64,000 bases of DNA from Gloeopeniophorella convolvens (Eukaryota > Basidiomycota > Agaricomycetes > Russulales): assembly GCA_022496205.1 (NCBI GenBank), contig WTXD01000010.1:124001-188000 (forward strand), in the 5' to 3' direction. Shown here piece after piece: positions 1 through 11,834 of this stretch. Each line of letters opens with the position of its first letter. Within the stretch, counting starts at the first letter, position 1. The translations under genes were made by a program, and so were the position numbers. A model generated the notes under the pieces. The model worked only from the letters and a program-made list of their open reading frames with translations, was not told the origin of the DNA and made no database searches.

Positions 1-2533
1 GGCCTTGGAGTGCATCTTCTTGACATTGTACAGATCAATGAGTTGCGAGAATTTCTGGAGAGTACATTGTCAATCCGCTACTTTGGAGATAGTAGAGCGG
101 AGCTCACCTCTCGCGCAGCAAGCGCCTCTTCGACTTCCGAGACCTCACACCAGTTGTCACGCCGGCACAACGAGCCCAGCAACCCCGGCCGGCCGACCAA
201 GTACGACTTGAACAACGTCGTATCAACCACCTGCGCACACCGCACAAGCTGTTCCGGCGTCAGCGCTGAGAAAGGCACATCCGGAATTTCGCGGAGCGAG
301 TCGATGGATGTATCCGCGAGGGGTGCGTGTTGGTGAGATTGTGCAGGAGTTATGTGAAACGCCTCGAGCGCGCCGAGGATCTTCATCCTTCGGTCAGGGA
401 GGTACCGCAGGAGACTTTCGATTGATCGACTGAAGCTGTCTGCGCGATTTTAGTAGGGCACCGCTTAAGAAGGAAGCCGAGCTGACCTGTTCGTGGCTTT
501 CCCTTTCTGCTGCTGATTGACGCTGTCTCGGGGTCCTTGGGGCCAGATGGACGGATCGCATCGAGCGGGTTCTTGAGCCTGCTGACTACCCCAGCGGCAG
601 ACGCTAACACTTGGGTCGGTAGCGTGGAATCCTCAGGAGTGTCGCCGTGATCTGAAGAACCGGACGGCGATGGTGTCTCAGGTGCAGCCGTGGCTGGTGG
701 ACCACCGAACATCTCGATCCACTTCTCGCGCGGAACGGACAGCCGACCCGCGATCGATTCGGGATACAGGGAGAAGACCTTCGCTGGGTTGATGTTTAGC
801 TCAGTGAACAAGTCAAGTGCGCGGTCGAATTCGCCTTTGCGGAACTGCGATACCGCGTCCAGCGCCTTGATCAAGCCTGTGCGCCGCTCCTTCGTAAAAC
901 CGGATATCAGCTCCCCGCTCAAGATACCACGATGAGGCAATGTGTACGCACTTTGTCGGGCAGGACAGCAGGATCGATGGTCTCGAGCAAGGCAAGGGCC
1001 TCGGAATATCGTCCAGCATCCACAAGCTCATCGACTTGCTCACCCCACGCCTTCATGCTGAAGCACCATATCGTGCTGCCTTCCGCAGTCGCAGTTGCAC
1101 GATCAGTAGGCGTGCTGACTACGAAAAGTGGAGACTTGGCGGATGGGGATGGTGTCAGAAGGCGCAATGCGTAGTTGATTTGAGGTGCTGGAGGCGATGC
1201 AGGCGAAGGAGAGTTGAATGGGAAGGGTAGTGACTGGGATATGAGTTGAGATATCGAGGAGTGAATCTGCACGACTGGTGTTGAGAAGAAGGTTGGTTGG
1301 CCAAGTATATCCCCTTCGGTCGCTTTCGGGACGCTCCCTGCAGGGAGTATACTGAATAGGTAGGGCTTGACGAAACCTAAGAATCGGGACTTAAGTCGAA
1401 GCCCGACCCAATCTTTTTGCTTGACGCACCCAGGTCCTCCGGAGGGGCTGGCCAGGTTATATGCGTCTTGCGGGACGGTTTACCGTCAACTCCCACAAAG
1501 AGACCCACGTCTACCAGCCAGTGAGATTCGCCCTAGGCGCGACCAGAAGCGACGTACTATCTTTGGCCATGAGCACTTCCGAATCGCCGACATTGGTGAC
1601 GCACGGCTTGAGTTTCGTTCCCAACCCCAGAGTCATGTACCCGCCCAAGCCCGTCAACGCGCCCATTCCCATGCCGGCGCCAGATTTCCCGGTCGTAGGA
1701 GCGGAAGCGATATCGATTGTTGACATAGAGTCTAAGGAGAATAGGATATGGTCCGCTTCGTATGCGAGACAGACGACGTCAGAGGTCACAAAGGTGATAG
1801 TCCGTGCTGAGTGTGGGAGTTGTGCTTCCTACAACATCGTCACGACGGATGAGTAGATATGTATGTGCGACGCACCTTGATGTCTTGTGCCTCCCCATCC
1901 TTCCATGAATACACGACCAACCTCCGCTGACATCCAGCCACAAGATACGTGAGGACAGTGGGCACGGCCATGATCGGGGAGCCGAACTCGGCCCCTGGGG
2001 GGCGCGTGGTCTTTCCGTCGGGGTATAGGTGCTGCACGGACGTGTGCAGCGCAAACGAGAAGGCGTTCTTGGCCCTCGCAAGTGGGGTGGGCTTGGACAG
2101 GTCGGGGAGGTCGAACAGGGTGACCTGCGACTCTTGAGGGATGTCAGGCGAATTCGACGCATGATGGCGCGGCTACGCACGCGACAGGACCACAAGAGAG
2201 TTGATGTCCTTCACATACCCGAGCTGGTCGATCGCCCTGCGCGTGAGGGCCTTCTTCGTGTCCAACAGCGCGAGGGTGTAGCCCTTGCCATCTGCGTGAA
2301 GGTTCAGTCAGGAAGCCGCAAAGCCAACGGGTATAGTACCTGCGGGATCGGCGATGCTGTATACATGCAGGCTTCCCGTTGCAGTTCCGAGGTAGAGGCG
2401 GTCTCCTGCATCGGAGCGTTAGCGAACAGTGTGCGCGGCAGGCGCGGAGAACAGAACTGCCTTGGACGGTCAGGGACTCTATCCTCTCTTTGAGCCCGGA
2501 AAGGACGATCTCTGGTGGCTCAAACGGAGCCAT
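1..2533 (-). CDS. VPS39: Vacuolar sorting protein VPS39/VAM6 (HOPS subunit), 3' end off the window
   Basis: HOPS/CORVET-type tethering subunit that acts at the vacuole and late endosome with Rab7/Ypt7. The ATG at 2533 opens an N-terminal citron-homology (CNH) region (MAPFEPPEIVLSGLKERIES). It continues through spliced pieces at about 1840-2195 and 1511-1789, where GYMTLGLGTKLKP is typical of this family. The clathrin-repeat-like part follows (WGEQVDELVDAGRYSEAL near 1000; RALDLFTELNINPAKVFSLYP near 800). A Vps39_1 domain near 100-250 contains DTTLFKSYLVGRPGLL and NWCEVSEVEEAL. A GTGAGC...CAG intron at about 52-111 joins a last visible exon reading KFSQLIDLYNVKKMHSKA, so the C-terminus lies beyond base 1. 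The gene is split by several short introns; exact exon edges are not all resolved. Family assignment is strong. Confidence 0.88.
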
Positions 2534-2882
2534 GCTGGTTTCATGCAGGCAAGCAGCGACACGTCGTAGTTTGACCTAATACCGAATGTTGCGCGTCCGG
2601 CGTGACATGCGCATCCAGCCATCATGTGATCCCTCCCTCTCACCTCGTGATCGCGCGTCGACGCGCTTGGAGGGGTTGTCCCACCCCAGACAATCGTACA
2701 ACTGCATTGTCGATATACATGTAGCAAGGTGAACATACAATGTTCTTGAAGCACTCATTTGTCCCAAGTCCCAGAAAACGCAGCGCGGAAGCCAGAAGGG
2801 ATAACGGGAAGACCGAAGCAGGGCCGGTGACGACGAATGCGAACAATATGATATGAACACGGCACATAGGGCTACAGACTTC
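2534..2882. other. Intergenic spacer, nothing recognised
   Basis: About 350 bp between the VPS39 start and the end of the upstream AT-hook gene, both on the minus strand. It should hold the VPS39 promoter. I see no convincing RNA gene, repeat or additional ORF. Confidence 0.6.
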
Positions 2883-4811
2883 CTACTTGGCCGACTTGCC
2901 ATTGGGTTGGAACATATACTGGTGAGACGTAGGAGGAACCACCTTCGCCGCGGGCGCGGGCGGCGGTGCGTGCCCACGCGGCTGCTGGCGGTAGTAGCCC
3001 GCGTTCCGCTGATCCGCTTGGGCAGGCGTCGGCGCTGCCGTGATAACTGGAGACGTGTTGGCAGCCACCGTTGGCATCGGCCACGGCAGATTGGAAGCAG
3101 GAGCCGCTGTCGTAGGTCGGCTCGGCGTTGGTGTCGACGTACTGGACTGAGGTTGGGGCTGGGAAGGTGGTACCGGGTTGTGTATTGCCGGAGACGGCTG
3201 CGTGGACGGTGTAGACGCAGTGGTGTGGCTTTGCGCAGGCGAGGCCATGGCTCCAGCTGTAGTGGCGTTGGTGAGCGAGCCCATCGGCGGCGCGGGAGCA
3301 GGTGTCGCCTCGGCACCGCCTGGAATTTCTCCGTCTCGTCTTCGTTTGACGCCGCGGGTTGTGCTCTCTTTGAGGCCTAGCGCCGTCGCTTTGAGAAGAA
3401 TTTGGTGTCTACAGGTGGAACATGAGTAGCGGTTGCAGGGTCAAAGAGGCGTGCGAACCTTGTGCGGGTGTTACCCCATTGGCCAACAACCCAATCCCAG
3501 TCCGTTTCGTTCGATGATCCCGACGTTCGGCTCTGTTCAGCGAGGCGCTTCAAGCGCTCAACTTCGTCGTCCGCCCAAGCGCCGGATGCTCCTGCGGGAT
3601 TGCTGGCGGACATGGTTAAAGTGGAAGTGGTGGCATTGGTCGTGGGAGCAACAAATTGGGTTGTCGGAGGGGCGGATGAGGATGCGGTAGGTGGGGCAGA
3701 AGCTGATTGAGGGGGCATGGGATAATAACCAGGTGCGGGCGGGTACTGGTAGTACGGGGCGGTTGGGTAACGTGACGGGGTCGTAGCGTACATAGTGGGA
3801 TACATGGGCTGTGAGGCGCCAGGCATGCCGAGAGGCATGACGAACGTGGAAGGGTTTGTGATGACAGTGGATGGTTGGGGCGTCGTCGCTGCAGGAGTAG
3901 GCGCCGCGCTTTGAGGGGGAGGAGGGTAGGCTACGGATGAATAAACAGGCGGTGGGGGTTGGCCAACAAGCTGGCTGGGATTTTGGAGCTGTAGACAAGA
4001 TATGTATGAGAGGGGAATCAACAGATGGCTGCTATCCGTCGCACCAGCTGATCGCAGATGCGCTTCGCATCATTGAGCATACCTAACGGATCGACTTTGC
4101 TGGAGGGTCCCATTTGGTAGGATTGGGCGATAACCAGGGAAGGCGTCGCTTTCTGCAAGCTCTTAGGGGCCACGACGTGCCGCATTATGACGGAGAACGT
4201 ACGATAAGTTCTTCCGCGGCGCCGTAGAACTCGGAGCAGAGGTTCAGGACCCGCCATTGAAACTCATAGTACTGCTGATTCTGCGCGGTGACGCCCGGCA
4301 ACGGCGGTGCGCCGCTCTGAGACATGGGGTAGCTGGGAAACTGGGACTTGCCGGAAGAGCCCGCGCTCTCGCGGGGCTTCCTGTTGCGGGAGCCTTTCGG
4401 GCGACCCGGACGACGCTTTTGCTCGGGCGACTCTAGACCAGGCGCGGTGGGCTGGCCGGCGGATGTGGACTGGGCAGCGCGCCCTTCTGCGGTAGGATTG
4501 GCAGCACCCACGCCCGGGCTTCCAGTCAATGCGTCAAAAAAGCATATTCGAACAAAGGAGGGTGGCATATTTGCGCACCCTGCGACTCGTTTGTTTTGAG
4601 GTGATGCAGAGGGGCTGACATCCCTGCGATCGCCGTCGTCAAGCTCCTCCTCGACGACCTCCTCCTCTTCCTCCTCTTCTTCCTCGCGCTGGGAGTCACC
4701 CGCCGAGTACGAAGGTGCGGCAGTGGCCGAAAATGTCGAGTATTGAGAGGGCTGAGCGAGCGGGGGGTGCAGTGCGTGTGAAAGGGGCTGATAATGCTGC
4801 GGGTTATCCAT
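2883..4811 (-). CDS. AT-hook protein with Pro/Gln/Ser-rich C-terminus, function unknown
   Basis: Start chosen at the ATG at 4811 (MDNPQHYQ), just inside a longer open frame. The N-terminal part has an acidic run of Glu residues (near 4650-4685), then a basic AT-hook, RRPGRPKGSRNRKP (near 4380-4420), which in other proteins binds the minor groove of AT-rich DNA. A compact conserved-looking block follows (YYEFQWRVLNLCSEFYGAAEEL). A GTACGT intron then leads into KATPSLVIAQSYQMGPSSK and LNDAKRICDQL. A further ~59 bp intron (GTGCGA...ACAG) leads into a long low-complexity Pro/Ser/Thr-rich tail with WDWVVGQWGN near 3490. The last exon ends QYMFQPNGKSAK. The stretch at about 4510-4590 may be another intron. 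A nuclear regulatory role is inferred from the AT-hook only. It is divergent from MEX67. Confidence 0.7.
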
Positions 4812-5340
4812 TTTGACCTTGTGACGAGAGGCAGATTCGACTGGAGCAAGATGGGTTCGAAGCAAACCTAGTCCGACGAGAGGCTCGAATATAGAGGTGA
4901 CCGGGCGAAGAGATCAGCTCAGTAAACAGATAATGTGGGAAAACTCCTCGGGTTTGTCACGGCCCACCTCGTGTTTCAACAGAACCCAACAAACCCCACC
5001 TGACACTGATGCTCTCTCCTCTTCTCACAACTGGCATTTAAAAAGCATAAGGGTGCTCTCATAGGGATCAGATAGTGCCTCGACGTTGATAAAACACTGA
5101 TAGCACAAGCGCTGCTGCGTGCAAGCTCATGCAGGCCCATGCGAGTGTCTCGGCTTTGTCATGCATGTGACCTTTTTGTTTGGGATGTGTGACTAGGGGG
5201 GTGTGACTCCGGCGCTTGCGGTGCCGCCACTTGCACGAGACGACCACAGCCGCCTTTTCAGTCTCTCGCGTCTTCCACCACAACCACGTCTATCTCTCTC
5301 CCGCCTCGCCACCGTATAGCACCAACTTACCGCACTCCCA
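4812..5340. promoter_or_regulatory. Divergent intergenic region between the AT-hook gene and MEX67
   Basis: About 530 bp separating two genes transcribed away from each other, so it probably carries both promoters. No clear TATA box or repeat stands out. The stretch just before 5341 is pyrimidine-rich, as is common before fungal start codons. Confidence 0.5.
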
Positions 5341-7704
5341 ATGATTCAAGCTTCCTCGCAAGCCTCCGGCCCCAGCGCCCTCGTCAACACTGCGCTGCGC
5401 AAGGCTGGTCTCATGGATCGCGATGAGCGCATGCGCGACGCCACGGACAAGCCAGGCGGCCGCAAGGGCATCTCTAAGCCACGCTCCCACCGACCACGGC
5501 TCATAGACTCTATAAAGGGTCAACCAGGACCCAGTCGCAATCCTATGGTAAATATCAGGTTACTTTTACAACCGCTTGCCTCCTGTTTCTCCACCGCCCT
5601 CGCATACAACCGGTGTCTTGTGCTCGCCTAATTTTGAATGATAACACCAAGCTCACATTGTTGCTTCGCCAACTCGTTCCCTCGTGGTGCTTCCTCAGCT
5701 TGCCTCCCGCGTCGCTGCATCCTCGTCGGAGCCTCTTTCCATTCGTGGCGCCGCAGCCGGGCGTGGGCGCCGGAACGCGATATCGCTCAACGGCGATAGG
5801 GTACTACCTGGGGCACGAGTTGTTGTAGGGAAACCTCTCGAAGTATGGAGAAGATTTGTTCAAAAGCGCTGGGACCCTCAATCACGGTTTCTCAACCTCG
5901 AAGTGAGTCAAGGCACCTTGGCCTCGACGCTTATCAATGCTTATGGTGTGCCCAGCGAATGTCGGAAGACGAAACCATAACGAGAGCTCGACTTCTCCCT
6001 CCCGGTGTACCCGGCAGTTCTGGGAAAGAGGCAGCAGTAATATTCAAACTCGCATCCCAACTCAAACCACCAGTGCGTTGTTCTCCATCCAGCGACTTTA
6101 TGTCTTCTTATGTGTACAGGTCCGCACAGTATCTCTTGCCAACAATAACCTCCAAACCACACAATTTATCTCTACTATTACTCATTACCTCCCTAATCTT
6201 GCCAACCTCTCCCTGGAGAACAATAATCTACGCGTATGGAGGGACATCGACTCGCTATCTCAAATCTCGGACCGAAGGGACAAGCTGTCAAACTTGCGCG
6301 AGCTGATTCTGATTGGTAATCCCATACGTGAATTGGAATACCAGAATAACCGGGTAGATACCTACAAGAAGTGTGTTTTTTTTAATTTCTTTTCACTCAA
6401 TCTCCGTAGAATGCTCACCGAATTCCAGTAACATCATGCGGCGCTTTCCGACGCTCGAAATGTTGGACAAGGAACCTGTCACGAAAATATCTTTCGATGC
6501 ACCGGAGGGGTCCCATCCCACGGGGCCGGCTGGTCCCCATCGGGCAGCCAAGGAGTTCCCCGCACTCATGCAGCCGCCACTCATTGCAGGAGTAGATGGT
6601 GGAATCGTGACTTCGTTTTTTGCCCGGTACGTCCCCAGATAGCTGGATACGCGAGCCTTCCTTGATGGCATTCGCAGCTTCTTCCCACTATTCGACTCGC
6701 AAAGAGCCGCGCTTTCGGACGCATACAACGAGTTTGCGACGTTCTCGTTCCAGGCAAACACCTCTATCCCCGCTCGCGCGCGTATCCAGGGCTTCCATTC
6801 TTCGAAGGAGATGCCGAATCAGCGGAATCTAGAGTGGTCTCCGTGGCTGAGTGCAGGATCGCGGAATCTCAGCAGGGTGGCGGGCCTTGTGGACAAGATA
6901 CTGAAGAGCATGCATGTCGGACGGGAACAAGTGCTGAGTGCGATTACGTCTCTCCCACCGACCAAGCATGATATCGCCGGTGCCGCCGAAAAGTTCTGCA
7001 TTGACGCATGGCCGGTGACCCATGACAATCGGACATCATTATTCCTGTCAATACATGGACAATTCGTGGAAGGTATGTCATCGCGTTATACACCGCTTCT
7101 GATTGCACATGACCAACTGGATCTGGTTTATGACAGAACCTGCTGGCGGAGTTCGCTCGTTCGATCGATCTTTCATCTTGGTCCCTGCTGCCGATGGGTC
7201 CAGGTACGTTCAAGTAACCACCACATTGGTGCACGCAGATGCTGACACAGTCGACAGGGCAAAGGCGAATGGCTGGGACGTCGAGATTCTCTCAGATCAG
7301 CTCGTGATCAGAGGATACTCGAGCCATGAAGCATGGGCACCCGGCCCGCTGCTCGTCCAAGCGGCCGCGATGAGTGCGCAGCCAGCGCCGCTGCCGGCGC
7401 CTGTCCAGCAGGAACTCGGAGTCATCGTAAGCCAGCCGGTCTCTGCCGTGTAAACCCTTTGACTGATCCGTGGGCGCGATCGCAGCCTGAACCGCAAAGG
7501 TCGCTCGTCACGCAGGTGTGCACGCGCACGCGCCTGAACGTGCAGTTCGCGGTGGACTGCCTCCAGAACAATTCTTGGGATGTCGAGCAGGCCGTCGCAA
7601 AGTTTGAGCAAGTCAAGGTGTGTAGATCGCGATCATGCGCTATGGCTGTATCGTTAACCTCTGTCCCATCCCAGACAACGCTCGGACGAGAGGCTTTTAT
7701 CTGA
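5341..7704 (+). CDS. MEX67: mRNA export factor MEX67 (TAP/NXF1 family)
   Basis: Heterodimeric mRNA export receptor that carries mRNPs through the nuclear pore. Visible parts in order: a basic N-terminal exon ([21 protein letters not shown]); a segment ending [19 protein letters not shown]; a [22 protein letters not shown] exon; leucine-rich repeats ([36 protein letters not shown]); an NTF2-like domain ([50 protein letters not shown]); and a C-terminal UBA/TAP-C domain ([19 protein letters not shown]). The last exon is the short TTLGREAFI tail. An in-frame TAG at 6640 falls inside a 51-bp GTACGT...GCAG intron that joins FFAR to FFPLFDS cleanly. The domain order and ends match the family, and the gene appears complete. 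Confidence 0.9.
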
Positions 7705-8450
7705 GAATCACCACTATGTCCGGCGCATGATCTTCCATTCCTAGGGACCCTTTGCATCCTGAACTGCTTCTCCTACCCTGCCTCTGCATCACGATAATAA
7801 TTATTTCTGATCTCGCTTTGCATACGCACTCGCATGTTCCCGCCGATACAGACTGTAGCGTTTATGAGTAAAACATCCACACGATATGGCAGTCACGCTG
7901 GTGCATGAGGCCTCGAGGATACTGTGTCCCTGATAAGTGCGCGAATGCCGTCAGAGGCTATATATCATATCGCGACATGACCTGTGGAGAGCATGTTATG
8001 CGCTGATCATGCCTTTGCGAACAAGGAAAAGTCACACGCATCGGAAAGGAACCCCGGACGAAAGTGTACTCGTACCTGAAGCTGGAGGTAAGTTACGCGG
8101 ACATGGCAGCAAATACGTCATTGCTTGTAAAAATAATCGTCACGAGAACGTCGAGTGTCGTACCGACGTCCTTGGGTAAAGAAGAGGAAGGTGTATACTG
8201 GGAGGAGAAGAGAAGGAGGAATGCAGCCACGTGTCGGAGGGCGCTCCACTGGCAGTCGCCCGCGGAGCGCTAAGTCAAGCCTGTTGGACAGCTCAATAAG
8301 AAGTTATTGACCGTTCGCAGTCGATTATTACAATGCCCGGCCCAGTATTCCGAGGCCTGCCCCAGACACAGAGACGCTCGCAGCTGGAGCGTGTTCGCCT
8401 CGTGCTCTGCTTATTCCCAACAAATTAACGCATTCTTATATCTGCGCGCT
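7705..8450. other. Intergenic region between MEX67 and the ankyrin gene
   Basis: About 745 bp. Short open frames here (for example 7937-8179) lack recognisable protein features. From about 8460 to 8560 the sequence becomes very rich in CTCCTC repeats, which overlaps the assumed start of the next gene. No tRNA or repeat was recognised. Confidence 0.55.
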
Positions 8451-11400
8451 ATGTGCCACACCCACTGCCCGTCCTCTCCTCCGTCCGACTCTGCGCATGC
8501 TCGTACACCCCTCCTCCTCATCCTCCTCCTCCGCATCCTCCTCTACCCTCCCCACCCAGCCCTCCCCGCCCCCGCCTCGCTCAACACACAGTTCCTCGAC
8601 GCCGTCACACGCGGCGACGAGCCCGCCGTGCGCGCCGCCCTCGCCGCCGGCGCAGACGTCAACGCCACGGACCCAGCAGGGCGGTCCGCCGTCGCGTGCG
8701 CCATCACGGGCGAAAGGTGCGTGCGCCGAGCGCCCCCGTACGCCACGCGCGCCCCCCCCCGCCGACGCACGCCCCCCGCAGCTGGCAGGCCGCCGACGCC
8801 GCGGCGCTCACCCCCGCGCGGCTCGCCATCCTGCGCCTGCTCGCCGAGGACCGGCACGTCTCGCTCTACACGCTCAACGCGCCGCAGGACGCGATGAACG
8901 GCGTCACGCCGCTCGGCTTTGCCGCGTGGCTCAACGCGCCCGCCGCCGTCGCGCTGCTGCTCGCCGCGAGCGCGGGCGCCGTCGCCGTCGACGGCCAGGA
9001 CGCGTACGGCGTCACGCCCCTCATGTGTGAGTCGCCGCCGCCCCCACCGCCCAACTGTGCGGTGCGATGACCGCGCGCCCCGCATATGCATATCGAAGAC
9101 GCCACACGCGACGGCAGCCCCGAGGTGGTCGATTGTCTGGTGAGCCGCCCGCCGCACCTTCTGTATCCCCGGCGCCCGCGGGCGCCGCTTCCTGACGCGT
9201 CTGTCTGGCCCCCACCCTTGAAAGCTCGAGCGCGGCGCGCACCCTGACCACCGCGACAGAAACCACCGCACGGCGGTCCAGTACGCGCTAGACCACCCGC
9301 ACATCCTCTGGGCCTGCGAGGAGGCGCTCCGCGCGCACCGCGCGCGCGCGATCCAGGCAGGCCGCGCTCCCTCCCCTCCCCCTCAGCGCCCGCGGCGACT
9401 GACTGCACTACTAGTCCGCAAACGGGCACGCCGCGTCCCACGCCCCCGCGGCCGACGCCGCGCCACCACCGTCACCACCACCCCCACCACCCCCACCGGC
9501 CGCCGAGGCTGGCGCCGAGCCCGCGCCGCGCACGAGCTTCGTGCGCGCGCCGCACACGTTCGCGCCCGCCGAGGTGCGCGCGCACACCGACGCGCTCGTC
9601 CGCGCGGTCGTCGCAGCGGACGTCGCGGCGCTGTACGCGCTGCTGTCCGCGGGCGCGACGAGCGGGGGCGCAGGCGCGGGCACGCCGCCGCTCGCGAACG
9701 CGCCCGACGCGGAGGGCTGGTCGCCCGTGCACTACTGCGCGGCGCTGACCGCGCCGTCGCGCGAGGTGCTCGACATCCTGTACTGCGCGGGCGCGGACGT
9801 CGGCCTGTTCGCGCGCACGGGCGGCTGCGCGCCGCTGCACTGCCTCGCGCGGCGCAAGCGCGGGCCCGACGCGCTGCGCGAGCGCCGCGCGAACGCCGCG
9901 CTCGGCGCGTTCGTCGCGCACCTCGTGTGCGATCTGCGCGCGCCGCTCGCGGCGCAGGACCAGCACGGCGAGACGTGCGTGCATGTTGCGGCGGAGCACG
10001 GGGACAGCGCGGAGATCCTGCGCGCGATGCTCGAGGCGGACGCGGGGCACGCGGTGTGCGAGCTGCGCAACGCGCGGGGGTGCGTGCGGCGTGGTGTGTC
10101 TGATCGCGTCTGATCTGCTGCTTGTAGCCTTACGCCGCCCGACGTGGCCAAGCCCGAGTTCCGCGCGCTCTTCGCGCACGTCCACGAGGAGCGCCGCCCC
10201 GCGTCGTCCGCGTCGCACATCACCGTCCGCCCGCCGCGCGACTCTGCAGGCCCGAGCACAGCAGACGCCCCCACGCCCCGCGCGCTCCCCGCCGCGCTGT
10301 CCCCGCCACCACCACCACCACCACCACCACCACCGCCCGACGCAGAGGACCCCGCCACGGCGGCGTCGTTCGAGCAGGTGCTCGAGAGCCTGCACGCGAT
10401 CAGCCTCGGCCTCGCGCTCGCGCCGGGCGCCACCGCGTCCGACGCGCACCTCGCGCGGCTCGACGCGCTGCTCCGCGAGGCCGCGGCGCAGGGGCAGGGC
10501 GCGGTCGCGCACGCGCACGCGCGGCTCGACGACGTGCGCGGGGAGGCCGCGCGCGCGCGCGCGGCGTGGGCGGCCGCGGACGCGCGGCTCGACGCGGTCT
10601 CGCAGGCGCTCGAGGAGCGACGGGCGCAGGCGCGCTCGCGGCGCAGCAGCGCCTCGGACGCCTCGGAGCCCGTCTCGCCGGGCTTTGCGACGGAGCTGCT
10701 GCTGCTCGACGCGTTTGCGCGCGCGCAGGACGCGGCGCCCCTCCGCCCGTGGCCGCGCGCCGCCGCCGCCGAGGCGCTCCCCCCGCTCCCCCCGCCGCCG
10801 CCAGCCTTGAGCGGCATCGCGCACCTGCGCTCGCACAAGAGCATGAGCGACCTGCAGCATGTGGTGCCTGAGCCCGAGAGCGCGCCCGTGCGGCGCTCGC
10901 GCGCGGACACGCTCACGCGGATCTCGGACGGCGCGCGCAGGGGGCTGCCGCGCGATGCGGGCGTGGGCGCGGACGCGGGCGCGGGTGCGGAGGGCAAGCG
11001 CGCGCGGCTCAAGGCGTGGCTGAGGCGCACGTTTTTGCCCTCGGAGCGCGCGCTGGCGCCGGCCGCCGCGGCCGCGGTCGCTCGTGGTGGACGCGCAGCC
11101 GGCGGCGGCGCTCGCGCCGCTCGTGGAGCGCGACGAGGCGCAGGGGCAGGGACACCCGGATCTGCGCGTGCTGGCGATGGTCGGGAAGGACCTGGCGCGG
11201 ATCGACGGGTGCATGGCCGAGGTGCGTGCGCGCGTGCGTCGGGATGGGTAGGTGTGCTTATGCTGGCGGGCAGGCGGACGCGCAGATCGCGGCGGCGCAG
11301 CGCGCGGTGGGCAAGGCGGAGCGGAGGCTGCGGCGCGCGCTGCAGGCGCGGCGGAAGCTGATACATGACCACCGGCGTGCGGGGACCGCTGCGCACGCGC

Positions 11401-11648
11401 CGGGACCGCCGGCGCTGCGGGTTGTCATTCCGGGGGCGGGGACGGGGTCGGCGCGGAGCTCGACGTCGTCGTCGGTGTCGTCGGGGGGCTCGGGCGGGGA
11501 CGCGATGGAGGAGCTGGAGCGGGTTGTTGCGGGGCGGGTGGAGGAGGGGCTGGAGGGCGCGTACGGGGCGGTGGAGAAGACGGAGGGGTGGCTCGGGATT
11601 GTGGAGGCGGTGTTGTCGGATGTGCTGCAGCGGAACGGAATGGCGTGA
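8451..11648 (+). CDS. Ankyrin-repeat protein with Pro-rich and coiled-coil C-terminal parts
   Basis: Ankyrin repeats are spread over several exons: FLDAVTRGDEPAVRAALAAG (near 8590), NGVTPLGFAAWLNAPAAVALLL (near 8900), a repeat spanning a GTGAGC intron near 9140 (GSPEVVDCL to LERGAHPDHRDRNHRTAVQ), WSPVHYCAALTAPSREVLDIL (near 9720) and GETCVHVAAEHGDSAEILRAML (near 9970). A poly-Pro stretch encoded by CCA/CCG repeats follows at 10,305-10,337, then Ala/Arg-rich helical sequence and a basic segment (RLKAWLRRTFLP). The reading frame changes near 11,060-11,085 without an obvious normal-sized intron, then continues (LRVLAMVGKDLARIDGCMAE, intron, helical tail) to the stop. The start at 8451 is the least certain point. 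Ankyrin repeats mediate protein binding; the specific role is unknown. Confidence 0.7.
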
Positions 11649-11834
11649 CTGCTACCACGTGGGTGTACATGTGACGTGACGTGACACGGGGTGGGGCAAA
11701 CGGACCAGTCAGTGACTGAAACGAAACTGAAATCGATTTCCGTCGCGGCCACGGCCACATCAACTCGCGGCGTGGTTCAATCGCCCGAGAGCGAGCGGGC
11801 GGGAAATATCAATAGAATATCCCTCGAATATCCG

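Noticed and set aside
6626..6642. Premature stop in MEX67
   Set aside because: The TAG lies inside a 51-bp GTACGT...GCAG intron whose removal gives the expected FFARFFPLFDS.
9472..11214. Long antisense open frame (580 codons) across the ankyrin gene
   Set aside because: It is Arg/Ala-rich shadow coding from a very GC-rich gene; the sense strand carries real ankyrin repeats.
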